Shown: positions 9,624-19,182, numbered from the stretch's first letter. The stretch: 64,000 nucleotides of DNA from WGMI01 sp041739275 (GCA_041739275.1 JBGSOF010000014.1:1-64000), one strand, 5' to 3'. Numbers and translations: made by a program. Notes: a model not told the origin generated them from the letters alone.

Positions 9624-11135
9624 ATGGATCACACCCTCTCTCAACCGAAGCCCCGCTTGGGCTTTTGGCAAATTTGGAACCTGAGTTTCGGATTTCTCGG
9701 AATCCAGTTTGGCTTCGCGCTGCAAAACGCCAACGTCAGCCGGATTTTTGAAACCCTGGGAGCGCGTCCCGAAGAAATACCCATTTTGTGGCTTGCCGCA
9801 CCGGTCACCGGGCTTATTGTTCAGCCGATCATCGGGTTTATGAGCGATCGAACCTGGCATCCGTATTGGGGCCGGCGCAGGCCGTTCTTTTTGATTGGAG
9901 CGGTTTTGGCCTCTGTTGCCCTCGTGGTGATGCCCAATTCGGCCATTCTCTGGGTCGCCGCGGGTACGTTGTGGATGATGGATGCTTCGATCAACATTAG
10001 CATGGAGCCCTTTCGCGCTTTTGTGGGCGATATGCTGCCCGAAGAACAGACCACGCGCGGCTTCGCCATGCAGAGCTTTTTTATTGGAATCGGAGCCGTG
10101 GTCGCCTCGATGCTGCCCTATTTGCTCACCAATGTTTTGAACGTATCAAATACGGCGGCCCCCGGGCTGGTTCCCGATTCGGTAAAATGGTCGTTCTACC
10201 TCGGTGCGATTGCGTTTTTGTCGGCGGTTGCATGGACCGTCTTCACCACTAAAGAATACCCACCCGAGGGCGGAGAGGCAAAGCCGGGCGAAGAGCCTTT
10301 GGTGATTCGCTATCCACCGAGGGTTTATGCTCAAATCGGCGCCGCTTTGTTGGCCATGGCCGTCGTTTTGGCGTACTTCTTTTACAGGGCCGGTTTAAAA
10401 CAAGAATTGTACGTTCTCTCGGGCATACTCGGGGTTTTTGGCATCGCCTACGCCGGCTCGTCGTTTTGGATGAGCCGAGGACTGTACCGCAACGGTTTTG
10501 TGCAAATCGTTCGAGATTTTCAAAACATGCCGCGCACCATGATCGAGCTGGCCTTTGTTCAGTTTTTCTCGTGGTTTGCGCTCTTTGCCATGTGGATTTA
10601 CACCACCAGCGCGGTGACCTTGCACGTGTTCGGCAGCGGCGATCCGAGTTCCAAGGCCTACAACGAGGGAGCCGATTGGGTAGGGGTTTGTTTTGCGGTG
10701 TACAATGGAGTCGCGGCGGCGGTTGCCCTGCTCTTGCCTGAATTGGCCAAACGCACCAGCCGTCGATTCACCCATATGCTCGCGCTCTTGAGCGGAGGGG
10801 TGGGCTTGATCTCTATCTATTTTGTTCGCGAACCCTCGATGCTTCTCTTGAGCATGGTTGGCGTGGGAATCGCATGGGCCTCGATTCTTTCGATTCCCTA
10901 TGCGATGTTGGCCGGATGTCTGCCCGCCAATAAAATGGGCTACTACATGGGAATTTTCAACTTCTTTATCGTGATTCCTCAGATTGTGGCGGCCAGTTTG
11001 CTCGGTTTTATGGTCGAGAATTGGTTTGGAGGTTCTACTGTTCACGCCTTGATTGCCGGGGGGGTATGTATGGCCATTGCAGCCCTGCTGACCTTGAGAG
11101 TCCACGACCGAGCCGATGTGCGCTTGCCGATTTGA
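9624..11135 (+). CDS. MFS sugar transporter, SLC45/GPH-like
   Basis: A polytopic inner-membrane transporter (503 aa from the ATG at 9624; an upstream TTG at 9543 would add 27 unlikely residues). The N-terminus (FWQIWNLSFGFLGIQFGFAL) and the loop DRTWHPYWGRRRPFFLIGA, with its RxGRRRP signature, match the SLC45-like MFS/GPH group, which in Bacteroidota is often tied to maltose or other disaccharide uptake. About twelve hydrophobic segments can be counted. The neighbours (protease upstream, restriction-modification insert downstream) say nothing about substrate, so sugar uptake is inferred from family only. The gene ends just 34 bp before the AT-rich restriction-modification insert begins. Confidence 0.85.
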   Translation: MDHTLSQPKPRLGFWQIWNLSFGFLGIQFGFALQNANVSRIFETLGARPEEIPILWLAAPVTGLIVQPIIGFMSDRTWHPYWGRRRPFFLIGAVLASVALVVMPNSAILWVAAGTLWMMDASINISMEPFRAFVGDMLPEEQTTRGFAMQSFFIGIGAVVASMLPYLLTNVLNVSNTAAPGLVPDSVKWSFYLGAIAFLSAVAWTVFTTKEYPPEGGEAKPGEEPLVIRYPPRVYAQIGAALLAMAVVLAYFFYRAGLKQELYVLSGILGVFGIAYAGSSFWMSRGLYRNGFVQIVRDFQNMPRTMIELAFVQFFSWFALFAMWIYTTSAVTLHVFGSGDPSSKAYNEGADWVGVCFAVYNGVAAAVALLLPELAKRTSRRFTHMLALLSGGVGLISIYFVREPSMLLLSMVGVGIAWASILSIPYAMLAGCLPANKMGYYMGIFNFFIVIPQIVAASLLGFMVENWFGGSTVHALIAGGVCMAIAALLTLRVHDRADVRLPI

Positions 11136-11169
11136 ATTTATTGAATATTGTGAAGACGATGATTGAAAA

Positions 11170-12048
11170 CTATAAACTGTAGTTCAGCAAAAGCCTATCA
11201 GAAACTAATTCTGCCTCTAAGGTCTGCCCTTCCAACTGGAATCGCCTTAACATAGAGCGACCGACGGATATATACATCTCTTCTTCAAACAAATCATAAG
11301 GTATCGGTAGATCACACATATAATTTCCTGACTTTTTACTTCCATCAATGCTTAGGGCAACACGAACACCTTTTGATTTGGCCCGTTCGATTTCATTGAA
11401 TAACTCTTCAAGCTTAAAATCCTGCGCACCATAGAGGATACTTTGACTGTGTGAATAGGGCGGATCACAATAAATTAAATCATCTCTTTTTGCCAAATTA
11501 AAGATTTCTTTGTAATCAGCATGAATAAAATTCACATTTTTCATTCTGCTTTTCCACTCAAAAACACGCTTTTCAAAAGTTGAAACAGGAATTGGTGTAT
11601 GCACTCCACATGGCGTGCTCATGTGTCCATCAGACTTCCTAAACCTGATAATTCCTCCATAACAAGTACGGGTAAGATAAAGGAAATCAGCACCATTATG
11701 ATTGCTGTTAAATGAAGCCTTTACATCTTCATATACGATTACTGGATTTTCATTCTCAATTCTTTTTCTTCGCACCGCGTACCACTCAATGAGTTCGCGC
11801 GGATTATCTTTCAATTTTTGCCAAATTTCAATAAGTGGTTTGAAGACATCCGAACCAATTCCGTGTTGTGGCGCAACAGTTGCTATGACAGCCCCACTCC
11901 CGAGAAAGGGCTCATAGAATGCTTTAAAATTTGCGGGAAAACACTTAGAAATTTCGCCGGCAAATTTTTGTTTGTTACCAACCCACTTTAATAACTGGGA
12001 CTTTGGAGGGGTATAGGTGGCGAATTTGCTATCTATGGTGAGTTGCAT
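11170..12048 (-). CDS. Dam-type (D12 class) DNA adenine-N6 methyltransferase
   Basis: The 292-aa product has the D12/Dam layout: KWVGNKQK at about 21-28, the SAM-binding YEPFLGSG at about 45-52, a target-recognition region in the middle, and the catalytic DPPYS at about 195-199. This order (SAM motif, recognition domain, DPPY) is that of alpha-class N6-adenine methylases. It is divergently transcribed from a controller-type regulator and a nuclease, so it is most likely the protective enzyme of a type II restriction-modification system. The recognition sequence cannot be read from the protein; GATC would be the default guess for a close Dam relative, but that is not established. The gene and both neighbours are clearly more AT-rich than the flanking genes, which suggests horizontal acquisition. 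Confidence 0.9.
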   Translation of the reverse strand: MQLTIDSKFATYTPPKSQLLKWVGNKQKFAGEISKCFPANFKAFYEPFLGSGAVIATVAPQHGIGSDVFKPLIEIWQKLKDNPRELIEWYAVRRKRIENENPVIVYEDVKASFNSNHNGADFLYLTRTCYGGIIRFRKSDGHMSTPCGVHTPIPVSTFEKRVFEWKSRMKNVNFIHADYKEIFNLAKRDDLIYCDPPYSHSQSILYGAQDFKLEELFNEIERAKSKGVRVALSIDGSKKSGNYMCDLPIPYDLFEEEMYISVGRSMLRRFQLEGQTLEAELVSDRLLLNYSL

Positions 12049-12129
12049 ACGAGAATTTTAACAAACATAATAGATAGTGTGCTAATATCCTATTTTGGGT
12101 TATACTATTACAGAATATATTTTTCAACA
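12049..12129. promoter_or_regulatory. Divergent promoter/controller-protein operator region of the restriction-modification module
   Basis: This AT-rich spacer lies between the methylase and the regulator. Toward the regulator, TTTT (12093-12096), 19 bp, then TATATTTT (12116-12123) resembles the Bacteroidota TTTG-N19-TANNTTTG promoter with one mismatch in each box. Toward the methylase, TATGTTTG (minus strand, 12062-12069) is a perfect -7 box but lacks a clear -33. An imperfect inverted repeat, ATAGTGT (12074-12080) with ATACTAT (12102-12108), and a wider TAATAG/CTATTA pair (12068-12073, 12105-12110) overlap both promoters, as expected for a controller-protein binding site. Binding by the regulator is inferred. 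Confidence 0.45.
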
Positions 12130-12381
12130 ATGAAAAAAAGCATTCGCTCTAAAGAATATAAAATTTTACTTACAACACTTTACAGTTTAAGGGTCGGTAG
12201 CAATTTGCTCCAATCACAATTGGCTGAAAGACTAAATGTTCCTCAATCCTTCATAAGTAAAATTGAAAGTGGAGAGAGACGAATCGATCTGATAGAGCTG
12301 AAAATGATTGTGGAATGCTTGGGAGTGTCATTGCCGGACTTTATATCTGAATTTGAAAGAAAACTAAATGCGACGAGTTGA
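12130..12381 (+). CDS. XRE-family controller (C) protein of the restriction-modification system
   Basis: A small helix-turn-helix DNA-binding protein (83 aa from the ATG at 12130, MKKSIRSKEYKILL). The HTH reads LLQSQLAERLNVPQSFISKIESGERRID, typical of the Cro/C1/XRE fold. A longer frame from 12043 would add 29 residues that run into the methylase start and look non-coding. The last 14 bp overlap the start of the nuclease gene. In C-regulated type II systems this protein activates itself and the nuclease while the methylase is expressed first; the size, fold and position all fit that role. Confidence 0.85.
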   Translation: MKKSIRSKEYKILLTTLYSLRVGSNLLQSQLAERLNVPQSFISKIESGERRIDLIELKMIVECLGVSLPDFISEFERKLNATS

Positions 12382-13234
12382 ACGATTCGAGCACCAAGAT
12401 TTGGAGTTTTGGGCGAATATTAAGTTGTTGAACCAACGATTGGGTTATGTCGAGAGAAAATCTGAAGTCAATCCAAACCCCGGTTTCATTGTTCCAACGA
12501 AGGAACAAATAATTCGAACTTTTACATCGGAAGGACTTAATGTTTCTAAATTAGTTCAAGATGATAGATTGACGGCGTTTGGTGAACTTATTATTGATTA
12601 TATGAATTGTCGTAGCAAGTTGCTGACCGAGCAAATTAAACCGAACTTAATGGACAAGGATCAAGCGAGGGAACTTTTTTATCGTCTAAAAGATGAATTG
12701 AATCCAACGTGTCCCTTACCAATGAATACACAGAAAGGTGAAAAAAGGGATTATGCGTTTCTGACCGGATTAGTAAATATGCTAATTGAAGGAAATAAAG
12801 GAAAGAGTCAATGCGATTATGATCCAGAGGAACTTACGGCAATAACAGAGAATAACTTTCCTGTGCGAACTCTTTCGAGACGAGTTGATGGTGCTTTTCC
12901 TGGAGTTAGGGACCCCATAGCTATTTGGGAGATAAAAGAATATTACTACACCACAACTTTTGGTAGCAGAGTGGCCGATGGTGTGTACGAAACGCAGCTA
13001 GATGGTTGGGAACTTTTGGAAGCGAGAAATAGAGTTGGACGTGACATCAAACACTATTTGATAGTTGATGACTATTACACATGGTGGACTAAAGGGCGTT
13101 CATATTTATGCAGACTAATAGACTCAATGCATATGGGTTTAGTTACAGAAATTCTCTTTGGAAGAGAAATACTTGATCGTGTACCTGAACTCGTTGGGGA
13201 GTGGATGGGAAACGGTGGACAGGTTGATGATTAA
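12368..13234 (+). CDS. Probable type II restriction endonuclease, PD-(D/E)XK fold
   Basis: The 288-aa product starts inside the end of the regulator gene (14-bp overlap), so the two are translationally linked. A candidate catalytic centre reads RRVDGAFPGVRDP, then IAIWEIKEYYYTT: Asp at about 174, Glu at about 188 and Lys at about 190, giving D-X13-E-X-K. I cannot match it to a named enzyme or target site. The role as the nuclease partner rests on the motif and on its place beside a methylase and a controller-type regulator. Base composition is AT-rich like those neighbours. The sequence downstream (13235-13419) has no gene I can support. Confidence 0.75.
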   Translation: MRRVERFEHQDLEFWANIKLLNQRLGYVERKSEVNPNPGFIVPTKEQIIRTFTSEGLNVSKLVQDDRLTAFGELIIDYMNCRSKLLTEQIKPNLMDKDQARELFYRLKDELNPTCPLPMNTQKGEKRDYAFLTGLVNMLIEGNKGKSQCDYDPEELTAITENNFPVRTLSRRVDGAFPGVRDPIAIWEIKEYYYTTTFGSRVADGVYETQLDGWELLEARNRVGRDIKHYLIVDDYYTWWTKGRSYLCRLIDSMHMGLVTEILFGREILDRVPELVGEWMGNGGQVDD

Positions 13235-13419
13235 ACTATCGCAACGGAACTTAGTTAGAGAAGTATTTTAACACGGCTTTCGCAAGTAGTTTTGGTATAC
13301 TAAAAAGGAGAACTGGTCATCAGTTTATTGGTAGTCGAGATTTTAGCGCACAGAATGAGGCCGCAAGATTATTTTAGAAAGCAAGTATTTGTCCATCTGA
13401 AAGCGTCTTTCAAAAAATC

Positions 13420-14859
13420 TTACCGCCCTTCACTTTCGTCCAGCCAACCCCCTCCGAGCGCTTTGTACATATTGACATACGCGCTCAACCTCAAGGCAAT
13501 CACCTGCTGTAGCTCGAGTTCGGCATCGAAGGCCTGACGCTGAGACTCGAGGTACTCCAGGTAGCTGGTCACCCCTTGATCGTATCGGCGTTGCGAGAGA
13601 AGTTGCGCATGTAGTGCAGCCTCAGCTCTTTTTTCGACGATCGCAAGCTGTTGGTCCAAGGTGCGCATCTCCACGCGAAGGTCTTCTACCTCTCTCAAGG
13701 CATTGAGCACGGCCAATTGATAGTTGAGCCGTGTCTGCTCCGCGATGCTCTGTTTGATGTCGACTTGGCGTTTGAGCTGATTGAAATAGAACAGCGGACC
13801 CACCAAACCGGCGGATACATTCCACAGAGGGTTCGATATCAGGTTGTTCGACAAATCGTTTGCCCCCATACCAATGGTTCCTCCCAGGCTTAAGCTCGGG
13901 AGTCGCTCGCCTTGAGCCGCACCGATTTGCGCATTGGCCGCGGCAAATCTGCGCTCTTGTTGTGCCAAATCCGGTCTGCGATTGATGAGCGCCAAGGGAA
14001 CCCGATCGGGCAGGGAGGCCTGATTGTTGAGTTCTTTGAGCTCTGTGCGTTCCGGAATAGGCCGCGGATACGAAGCGGTCAAGAGACAGAGTGCATTGTT
14101 CGCTTTTACCGCGGCGCGTTCGTACACAGGCACCGCTCCGGCGGCTATGGCTTGTTGAATCTTCGCTTGGTCGAGATCGATCTCGGCCACAATGCCCCGA
14201 TCAAAACGCGCTTGAATAATGTTCTCCATGCTGTCGCGTAGGGCCGCATTCCTCCGGGCCACTTCGAGCTGGGCCCTGCTTTGGAGCAAGGTGAAGTAGG
14301 CATCCATCACCTCGACCACCAATCCCAATTGAAGGCTCCGATAACCAAATTCACTCGCGCTGAGCTCGGCCATTCCCGACTCGTTTCGGCGCCTGAGTTT
14401 TCCCCAGAGATCAATTTCCCAAGCTACGGCGCCATAGCCATAAAAGAATTGCTGGCTTTCCGTGCTATACCCGCCATTGAGCAAATTGCCCGATTGGGCG
14501 TTGAGCCCGTAATTGAACTTTGGCAGCAGATCTGCTTTGCTGATCCCCAATAGAGAGCGGGCCTGAACAATGTTCTCGGCAGAAATTGCGAGGTTCTGAT
14601 TTTGCGAAAGCGCCCGGCGCACCAAGCTGTCGAGCACAGGGTCGGGAACCAAGGTCCACCATCCCGGACCGTCGATGGCAAAATCGGGCAAACTGTCGGT
14701 TCGCACCGCAAAGCTGCTGTCGGCATAGTCGAACCCGCCCGGCAGAACCAATTCTTCACCTTTGTATTTGGGACCCACTTTGCAGGCAGAGAGCAAGAGC
14801 AAGCCGGCCATGCCCGTCAGCCCAAGCGTTTTTATGAAGTCGAAGCGATTAGGCTTCAT
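13420..14859 (-). CDS. Outer-membrane efflux lipoprotein, NodT/OprM family
   Basis: The outer-membrane channel of a tripartite RND pump. From the ATG at 14859 the product is 479 aa and begins with a lipoprotein signal ending LLLLSACKVGPKY, the usual start of NodT-type factors. Duplicated TolC-like helical repeats follow (AISAENIVQARSLLGISKADLLPKF; RRPDLAQQERRFAAANAQIG, ending EYLESQRQAFDAELELQQV). The frame also opens at 14898, but the later start gives the proper lipobox spacing and an 11-bp overlap with the upstream pump gene. It is the third gene of the adaptor-pump-channel operon. Confidence 0.92.
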   Translation of the reverse strand: MKPNRFDFIKTLGLTGMAGLLLLSACKVGPKYKGEELVLPGGFDYADSSFAVRTDSLPDFAIDGPGWWTLVPDPVLDSLVRRALSQNQNLAISAENIVQARSLLGISKADLLPKFNYGLNAQSGNLLNGGYSTESQQFFYGYGAVAWEIDLWGKLRRRNESGMAELSASEFGYRSLQLGLVVEVMDAYFTLLQSRAQLEVARRNAALRDSMENIIQARFDRGIVAEIDLDQAKIQQAIAAGAVPVYERAAVKANNALCLLTASYPRPIPERTELKELNNQASLPDRVPLALINRRPDLAQQERRFAAANAQIGAAQGERLPSLSLGGTIGMGANDLSNNLISNPLWNVSAGLVGPLFYFNQLKRQVDIKQSIAEQTRLNYQLAVLNALREVEDLRVEMRTLDQQLAIVEKRAEAALHAQLLSQRRYDQGVTSYLEYLESQRQAFDAELELQQVIALRLSAYVNMYKALGGGWLDESEGR

Positions 14860-17800
14860 GTTCGACGGTGTTTTGAAGGAGTTCGCGTTTGCGCTCATAG
14901 CCGGCGAGTTTCCCGATCAGAATAAAGAGCATGGGGTAGACAAACACCCCGAGCAGGGTGGCGATGCCGATGCCTCCGAGCAGGGCAACGCCCATCACTT
15001 TACGGGCTTCGGCTCCGGTGCCCGAAGCGAAGATCAGCGGCAAGATGCCGAGGATAAAGGCAAACACGGTCATCAGAATCGGTCTGAAGCGGAGTTTGGC
15101 CGCCTCCATGGCCGAGTCGTACAAACTCAGCCCTTCGTCGAACTTAATCTTGGCAAACTCGACGATCAGAATGGCGTTTTTCGCGGCCATGGCAATGAGC
15201 ATCACCAGCGAAATTTGAGCGAATACGTTGTTTTCGTAGCTGTTGCTGAACAGTCTGAACAAGAACAAAAAGAGGAAGGCACCGAAGAGGGCCATCGGGG
15301 TTCCCAGCAGAATGCTAAAGGGCAAGGACCAGCTTTCGTACTGAGCCGCGAGAATGAGAAAGACCAAGATCAGGGAGAGTGCAAAGACCCCCGCACTGCC
15401 GCCCGCGGCCTGTTTTTCTTGAAAACTCATGGCGTTCCACGAATAACCCATATCCGAAGGGAGCACTTCGGCAGCCACTTCTTCGAGCGCCTTCATGGCC
15501 TGAGCCGAACTATAGCCCGCCGCAGGAACTCCGCTCACTTCGGCAGATCGATACAGATTGAAGCGATTGGTGTAATCGGGGCCGTTGAATTCGCGAACTC
15601 GGGCAAACGTGCTCACGGGCACCATTTGTCCGTCGCGGTTTCGGACCGAGTAGAGTTCGAGCTGATCGGGGCTCTGTCGATACGAATTCTCGGCTTGGAC
15701 ATAACTGCGATACAAGCGCCCATACCGGTTGAAATCGTTGATGTACGAGCCTCCGAGAAACGCGCCAAACGTGGTGTAAACCTCGTTGAGATCGACCCCG
15801 GTTTTTAGGATTTTGTCGATGTCCAGTTCGATCATCCGCTGCGGAACCGCGCTTTGGAATTGAGAAAAGGCCGAACCAATCTCGGGTCTTTTTCGCGCGG
15901 CTTCGGCAAAGGCCTGTGTGTGGGCAAAGAGATAGTCGGGGGTGCCCCCGCTGCGGTCTTGAATCATGATGCTGAAACCCGATCCGTTGCCCAATCCGGG
16001 AATGGGTGGAGGGGTAAAGCTAAAGGCGATGGCGTTGGTGATTCCCCTCAACCTCATATTGAGTTTTTGGGTGAACTCTTTGGCCGTTCCCTCCCGTTCA
16101 GACCATTCGTCGAGCGAAATAAAGAAGAAGGCATTGTTGGTGTTGAACGAGCCACTCAACATCGAAAAGCCTGTGAGCGTGGTGATGTATTCAATCTCGG
16201 AATACTCTGCCAAAATAGATTCCACTTGACGGCTGATTTCGTCGGTGCGCTGCAGAGAGCTCGCATTGGGGAGTTGTACGTTGAGCATGCAATAACCCAT
16301 GTCTTCTTCGGGAACGAAGCCCCCGGGCACTTTGAGACCGAACAAGCCCGCACCCACGGCCGTCGCCAAGAGGAGTATGACCCCGCGCGCTGTTTTTCGG
16401 CCGAGAATCCTCGTCCAGCGCATGTATCCTTCGGTGCTTCGATCGAAGAAGCCGTTAAAGCCGTCGAAAAATTTTCCGAGCGGTCCAGGGGTTTTGGCGT
16501 GCGGCCGCATCAAAATACTGCAAAGCGCGGGGCTGAGGCTCAGGGCATTGATGGACGAAATAATCACCGACACCGCAATGGTGATGGCAAACTGCTGATA
16601 GAGGCGGCCGGTAATTCCCGCCATACCGGCCACGGGAATGAACACCGCAACCAACACCAGAGAAGTGGCGATAATCGGAGCGGTGACCTCCTTCATGGCG
16701 GCTGTCGTCGCGGCACGAGCGCTCAGGCCTTCCTGCATTTTTACTTGGACCGCTTCCACAACCACGATGGCGTCGTCGACCACAATGCCGATGGCAAGTA
16801 CCAAACCCAAGAGCGACAACACATTAATCGAAAACCCCAGCATCGGGAAAACTGCAAAGGCCCCGATCAGAGAGACGGGGATCGCGAGGGTGGGGATGAG
16901 CGTGGCTCTCCAGTCTTGGATAAACAAGAACACCACTAAAACCACCAAGAGCAGAGCAATGACGAGGGTTTCGATAATCTCTTCAATGCCTGAAGTAATC
17001 GGCAAGGTCGAGTCGAGCCCCACGGTGTAGTCCATTCCCTCGGGGAATTTGGACTTGAGCAAATCCATTTCTGCGCGCACGGTGGCCGCAACCTCGACAG
17101 AATTCGAACCCGGGGCCTGATAGATGGCGATGGCCGCACCCGCTCCGGTTTTGCCGGGCGTGTCGCCATGGGCTGATTCCGTAAATCGAATTAAGGCGTT
17201 GTAGTTCTCCACGGCCATTTGAACCCGTGCCACATCGCGAACCCTGATTTGGCTGCCGTCGGGATGCGTTCTCACCACGATGTTTCCGAACTGTTCCTCG
17301 GTGAGCAGCCGTTCGGGCAAGCGCACGGTGTAGGTGAATTCCGTTCCCGGAGGCGCGGGTTCTGCCCCGAATTTTCCGCCCGGAATCACTACGTTTTGCG
17401 CTCGAACGGCGGCGACGATTTCGTTGATCCCGATCCCCATGTGCGCGAGGCGGTCCGGTTTTACCCAGAGCCTCATGGCGTATTCGGGGCTTCCAAGCAC
17501 ATCGACTCGGCCGACTCCCGGAATCCGCGCAAGCCGGTCTTTGATGTTGATATTGGCGTAGTTGCCGAGGAATTCTTGATTGGCTTCGCCGTCTGCTGAG
17601 TGCAGGTTGACCAGCATCAAAATGTTGGGCATGGCCTTTTGCGTGGTCACACCCAGTCGCTTCACTTCTTCGGGCAGCTTGGCCGTGGCCGAAGACACCC
17701 GGTTTTGGGTAAAGACCGTGTTTAAGTCGGGGTCTGTACCCACTTCAAACGACACATCGATGTTTACGGAACCGTCGTTGGAGTTGGTCGATTTCATGTA

Positions 17801-18043
17801 AATCATGTTCTCGACCCCGTTGATCTGTTGTTCGAGGGGGGTTGCGACACTCTGTTCTCCCGTAATGGAGTTTGCGCCCGTAAACTGAGTGCGCACTTGC
17901 ACCACCGGCGGGGTGATGTTGGGGTATTGCTCGATGGGGAGATCGCCCACGGCCAAGGCGCCGACAATCACCATCACAATGGAAATAACGAACGAAAGGA
18001 TCGGTCGTTTTACGAAGAAGAATTCTTGAGAAGCGTGACTCAC
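14849..18043 (-). CDS. RND multidrug efflux pump, AcrB/HAE1 family
   Basis: The proton-driven inner-membrane pump (1064 aa, the usual length for hydrophobe/amphiphile exporters). The N-terminus FFVKRPILSFVISIVMVIVG and SITGEQSVATPLEQQINGVE are AcrB signatures. In the fourth membrane segment LAIGIVVDDAIVVVEAV holds the paired Asp of the proton relay, and MAAKNAILIVEFAK holds the matching Lys in the tenth. Two large periplasmic loops are present. It overlaps the adaptor gene by 4 bp (ATGA) and the channel gene by 11 bp, so the three are one translationally coupled operon. Substrate cannot be read from sequence; the HAE1 group usually exports drugs, dyes and detergents. Confidence 0.96.
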   Translation of the reverse strand: MSHASQEFFFVKRPILSFVISIVMVIVGALAVGDLPIEQYPNITPPVVQVRTQFTGANSITGEQSVATPLEQQINGVENMIYMKSTNSNDGSVNIDVSFEVGTDPDLNTVFTQNRVSSATAKLPEEVKRLGVTTQKAMPNILMLVNLHSADGEANQEFLGNYANINIKDRLARIPGVGRVDVLGSPEYAMRLWVKPDRLAHMGIGINEIVAAVRAQNVVIPGGKFGAEPAPPGTEFTYTVRLPERLLTEEQFGNIVVRTHPDGSQIRVRDVARVQMAVENYNALIRFTESAHGDTPGKTGAGAAIAIYQAPGSNSVEVAATVRAEMDLLKSKFPEGMDYTVGLDSTLPITSGIEEIIETLVIALLLVVLVVFLFIQDWRATLIPTLAIPVSLIGAFAVFPMLGFSINVLSLLGLVLAIGIVVDDAIVVVEAVQVKMQEGLSARAATTAAMKEVTAPIIATSLVLVAVFIPVAGMAGITGRLYQQFAITIAVSVIISSINALSLSPALCSILMRPHAKTPGPLGKFFDGFNGFFDRSTEGYMRWTRILGRKTARGVILLLATAVGAGLFGLKVPGGFVPEEDMGYCMLNVQLPNASSLQRTDEISRQVESILAEYSEIEYITTLTGFSMLSGSFNTNNAFFFISLDEWSEREGTAKEFTQKLNMRLRGITNAIAFSFTPPPIPGLGNGSGFSIMIQDRSGGTPDYLFAHTQAFAEAARKRPEIGSAFSQFQSAVPQRMIELDIDKILKTGVDLNEVYTTFGAFLGGSYINDFNRYGRLYRSYVQAENSYRQSPDQLELYSVRNRDGQMVPVSTFARVREFNGPDYTNRFNLYRSAEVSGVPAAGYSSAQAMKALEEVAAEVLPSDMGYSWNAMSFQEKQAAGGSAGVFALSLILVFLILAAQYESWSLPFSILLGTPMALFGAFLFLFLFRLFSNSYENNVFAQISLVMLIAMAAKNAILIVEFAKIKFDEGLSLYDSAMEAAKLRFRPILMTVFAFILGILPLIFASGTGAEARKVMGVALLGGIGIATLLGVFVYPMLFILIGKLAGYERKRELLQNTVEHEA

Positions 18044-19182
18044 GGCTTGGAGGATACGGCGTTAGACAGAGCTTCTCCGACGACTACTTCGACCTGGATG
18101 TCGGGTCGCAGCATTTGAATCGCCTCGGTAATCACTCGGTCGCCCGGCTTGAATTCGGCGCGAACGGCATAATTCGGTCCTTGAGTTCCGGCGCGTTCAA
18201 CGCCCTGTTGCCGAGTTTTTCCGCTGGCATCGGCCACCCAAACGAAATAGCGCCCTTGCAGTTCGACGACCGCGCGTTGGGGGATCAAATAAATTCCATC
18301 GAGCCGGTCGACATTCACCTTGATTCGGGCAAACTGTCCGGGGCGAATTTCGCCTTGGGGGTTGGCAAAAGCCACTTGCATGAGCAGGGTTCCCGTGCTG
18401 GCGTCGAGCCCCCGATCGAGGAATCGAAACACCCCGGGTTCGGGGTAATGGCTTCCGTCGCTCAACACGAGTTCGAAACTGGTCGAATCGGCCGCGTGTT
18501 TGGGTTGATCGTGATACTTGCGAATCAACTCCAAATAGTCGTTTTCGTTGAGAAAGAACTCCACGTAAACCGAGTCGAGTTTAGAAACGGTATTGAGGAT
18601 GACGGGGTTCGGCTCGCGTCCGACATATTCGCCCACCTTGGCTTTCGTCTTGCCGATCAGGCCGTCTATGGGCGATTGAATACGGGTGTAACTGAGATTG
18701 ACACGGGCCCCTTCCACTCGAGCACGGGCCGCTTGAACTTGAGCCTGGGCGGCGCCTACTTTGGCTCGGGCGGCATCTAAGTCTCTTTTGCTCACCGCAT
18801 TGATTTCGGCTAAAGGCTCAATGCGCCTGAGTTCATTTTCTGCATTCACCAAGTTGACTTGAGTCTCGGCCAATTGGCTTTGTGCTTCTTGTACTTTGAG
18901 CTCGAACGGCTGAGGATCAATAGTATATAGCAATTGCCCTCGGTTGACTTTGCGCCCCTCAGCAAAGTGAAGTCCTTCTAAGAATCCATCGACTCGGGCG
19001 CGAATCGGGACGTCTTGACGCCCGTACACCTGGCCAACAAACTCCTTGTACAGAGGCACCTGGCTCGTCTTGAGCTCCATGCCTTTGAGTTTGGGGACCG
19101 AAGCAGTCGGTTGCTCTTTTTTTGAACAAGCGGCGACGGATGCGATGATGAGAAAAGCACCCCAAGTGAGTTTTGGCTTCAT
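18040..19182 (-). CDS. RND efflux periplasmic adaptor (membrane fusion protein)
   Basis: The 380-aa product from the ATG at 19182 has a lipoprotein signal (TWGAFLIIASVAACSKKEQ). A lipoyl/barrel-sandwich half-motif follows (RVDGFLEGLHFAEGRKVNRG), then a long alpha-hairpin (AQSQLAETQVNLVNAENELRRIEP..., SKRDLDAARAKVGAAQAQVQ), then the second half (YTRIQSPIDGLIGKTKAKVG) and a beta-barrel. This is the AcrA-type adaptor that joins pump and channel. A longer frame to 19248 would add 22 residues ahead of the lipobox and is less likely. It is the first gene of the operon; a terminator for the upstream gene lies just before it. Confidence 0.95.
   Translation of the reverse strand: MKPKLTWGAFLIIASVAACSKKEQPTASVPKLKGMELKTSQVPLYKEFVGQVYGRQDVPIRARVDGFLEGLHFAEGRKVNRGQLLYTIDPQPFELKVQEAQSQLAETQVNLVNAENELRRIEPLAEINAVSKRDLDAARAKVGAAQAQVQAARARVEGARVNLSYTRIQSPIDGLIGKTKAKVGEYVGREPNPVILNTVSKLDSVYVEFFLNENDYLELIRKYHDQPKHAADSTSFELVLSDGSHYPEPGVFRFLDRGLDASTGTLLMQVAFANPQGEIRPGQFARIKVNVDRLDGIYLIPQRAVVELQGRYFVWVADASGKTRQQGVERAGTQGPNYAVRAEFKPGDRVITEAIQMLRPDIQVEVVVGEALSNAVSSKP

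Noticed and set aside
15854..16939. 361-codon frame antisense to the RND pump (and the 14762-15808 frame)
   Set aside because: Composition is rich in His, Arg and Gln in the manner of antisense frames, and the RND gene on the other strand is certain.
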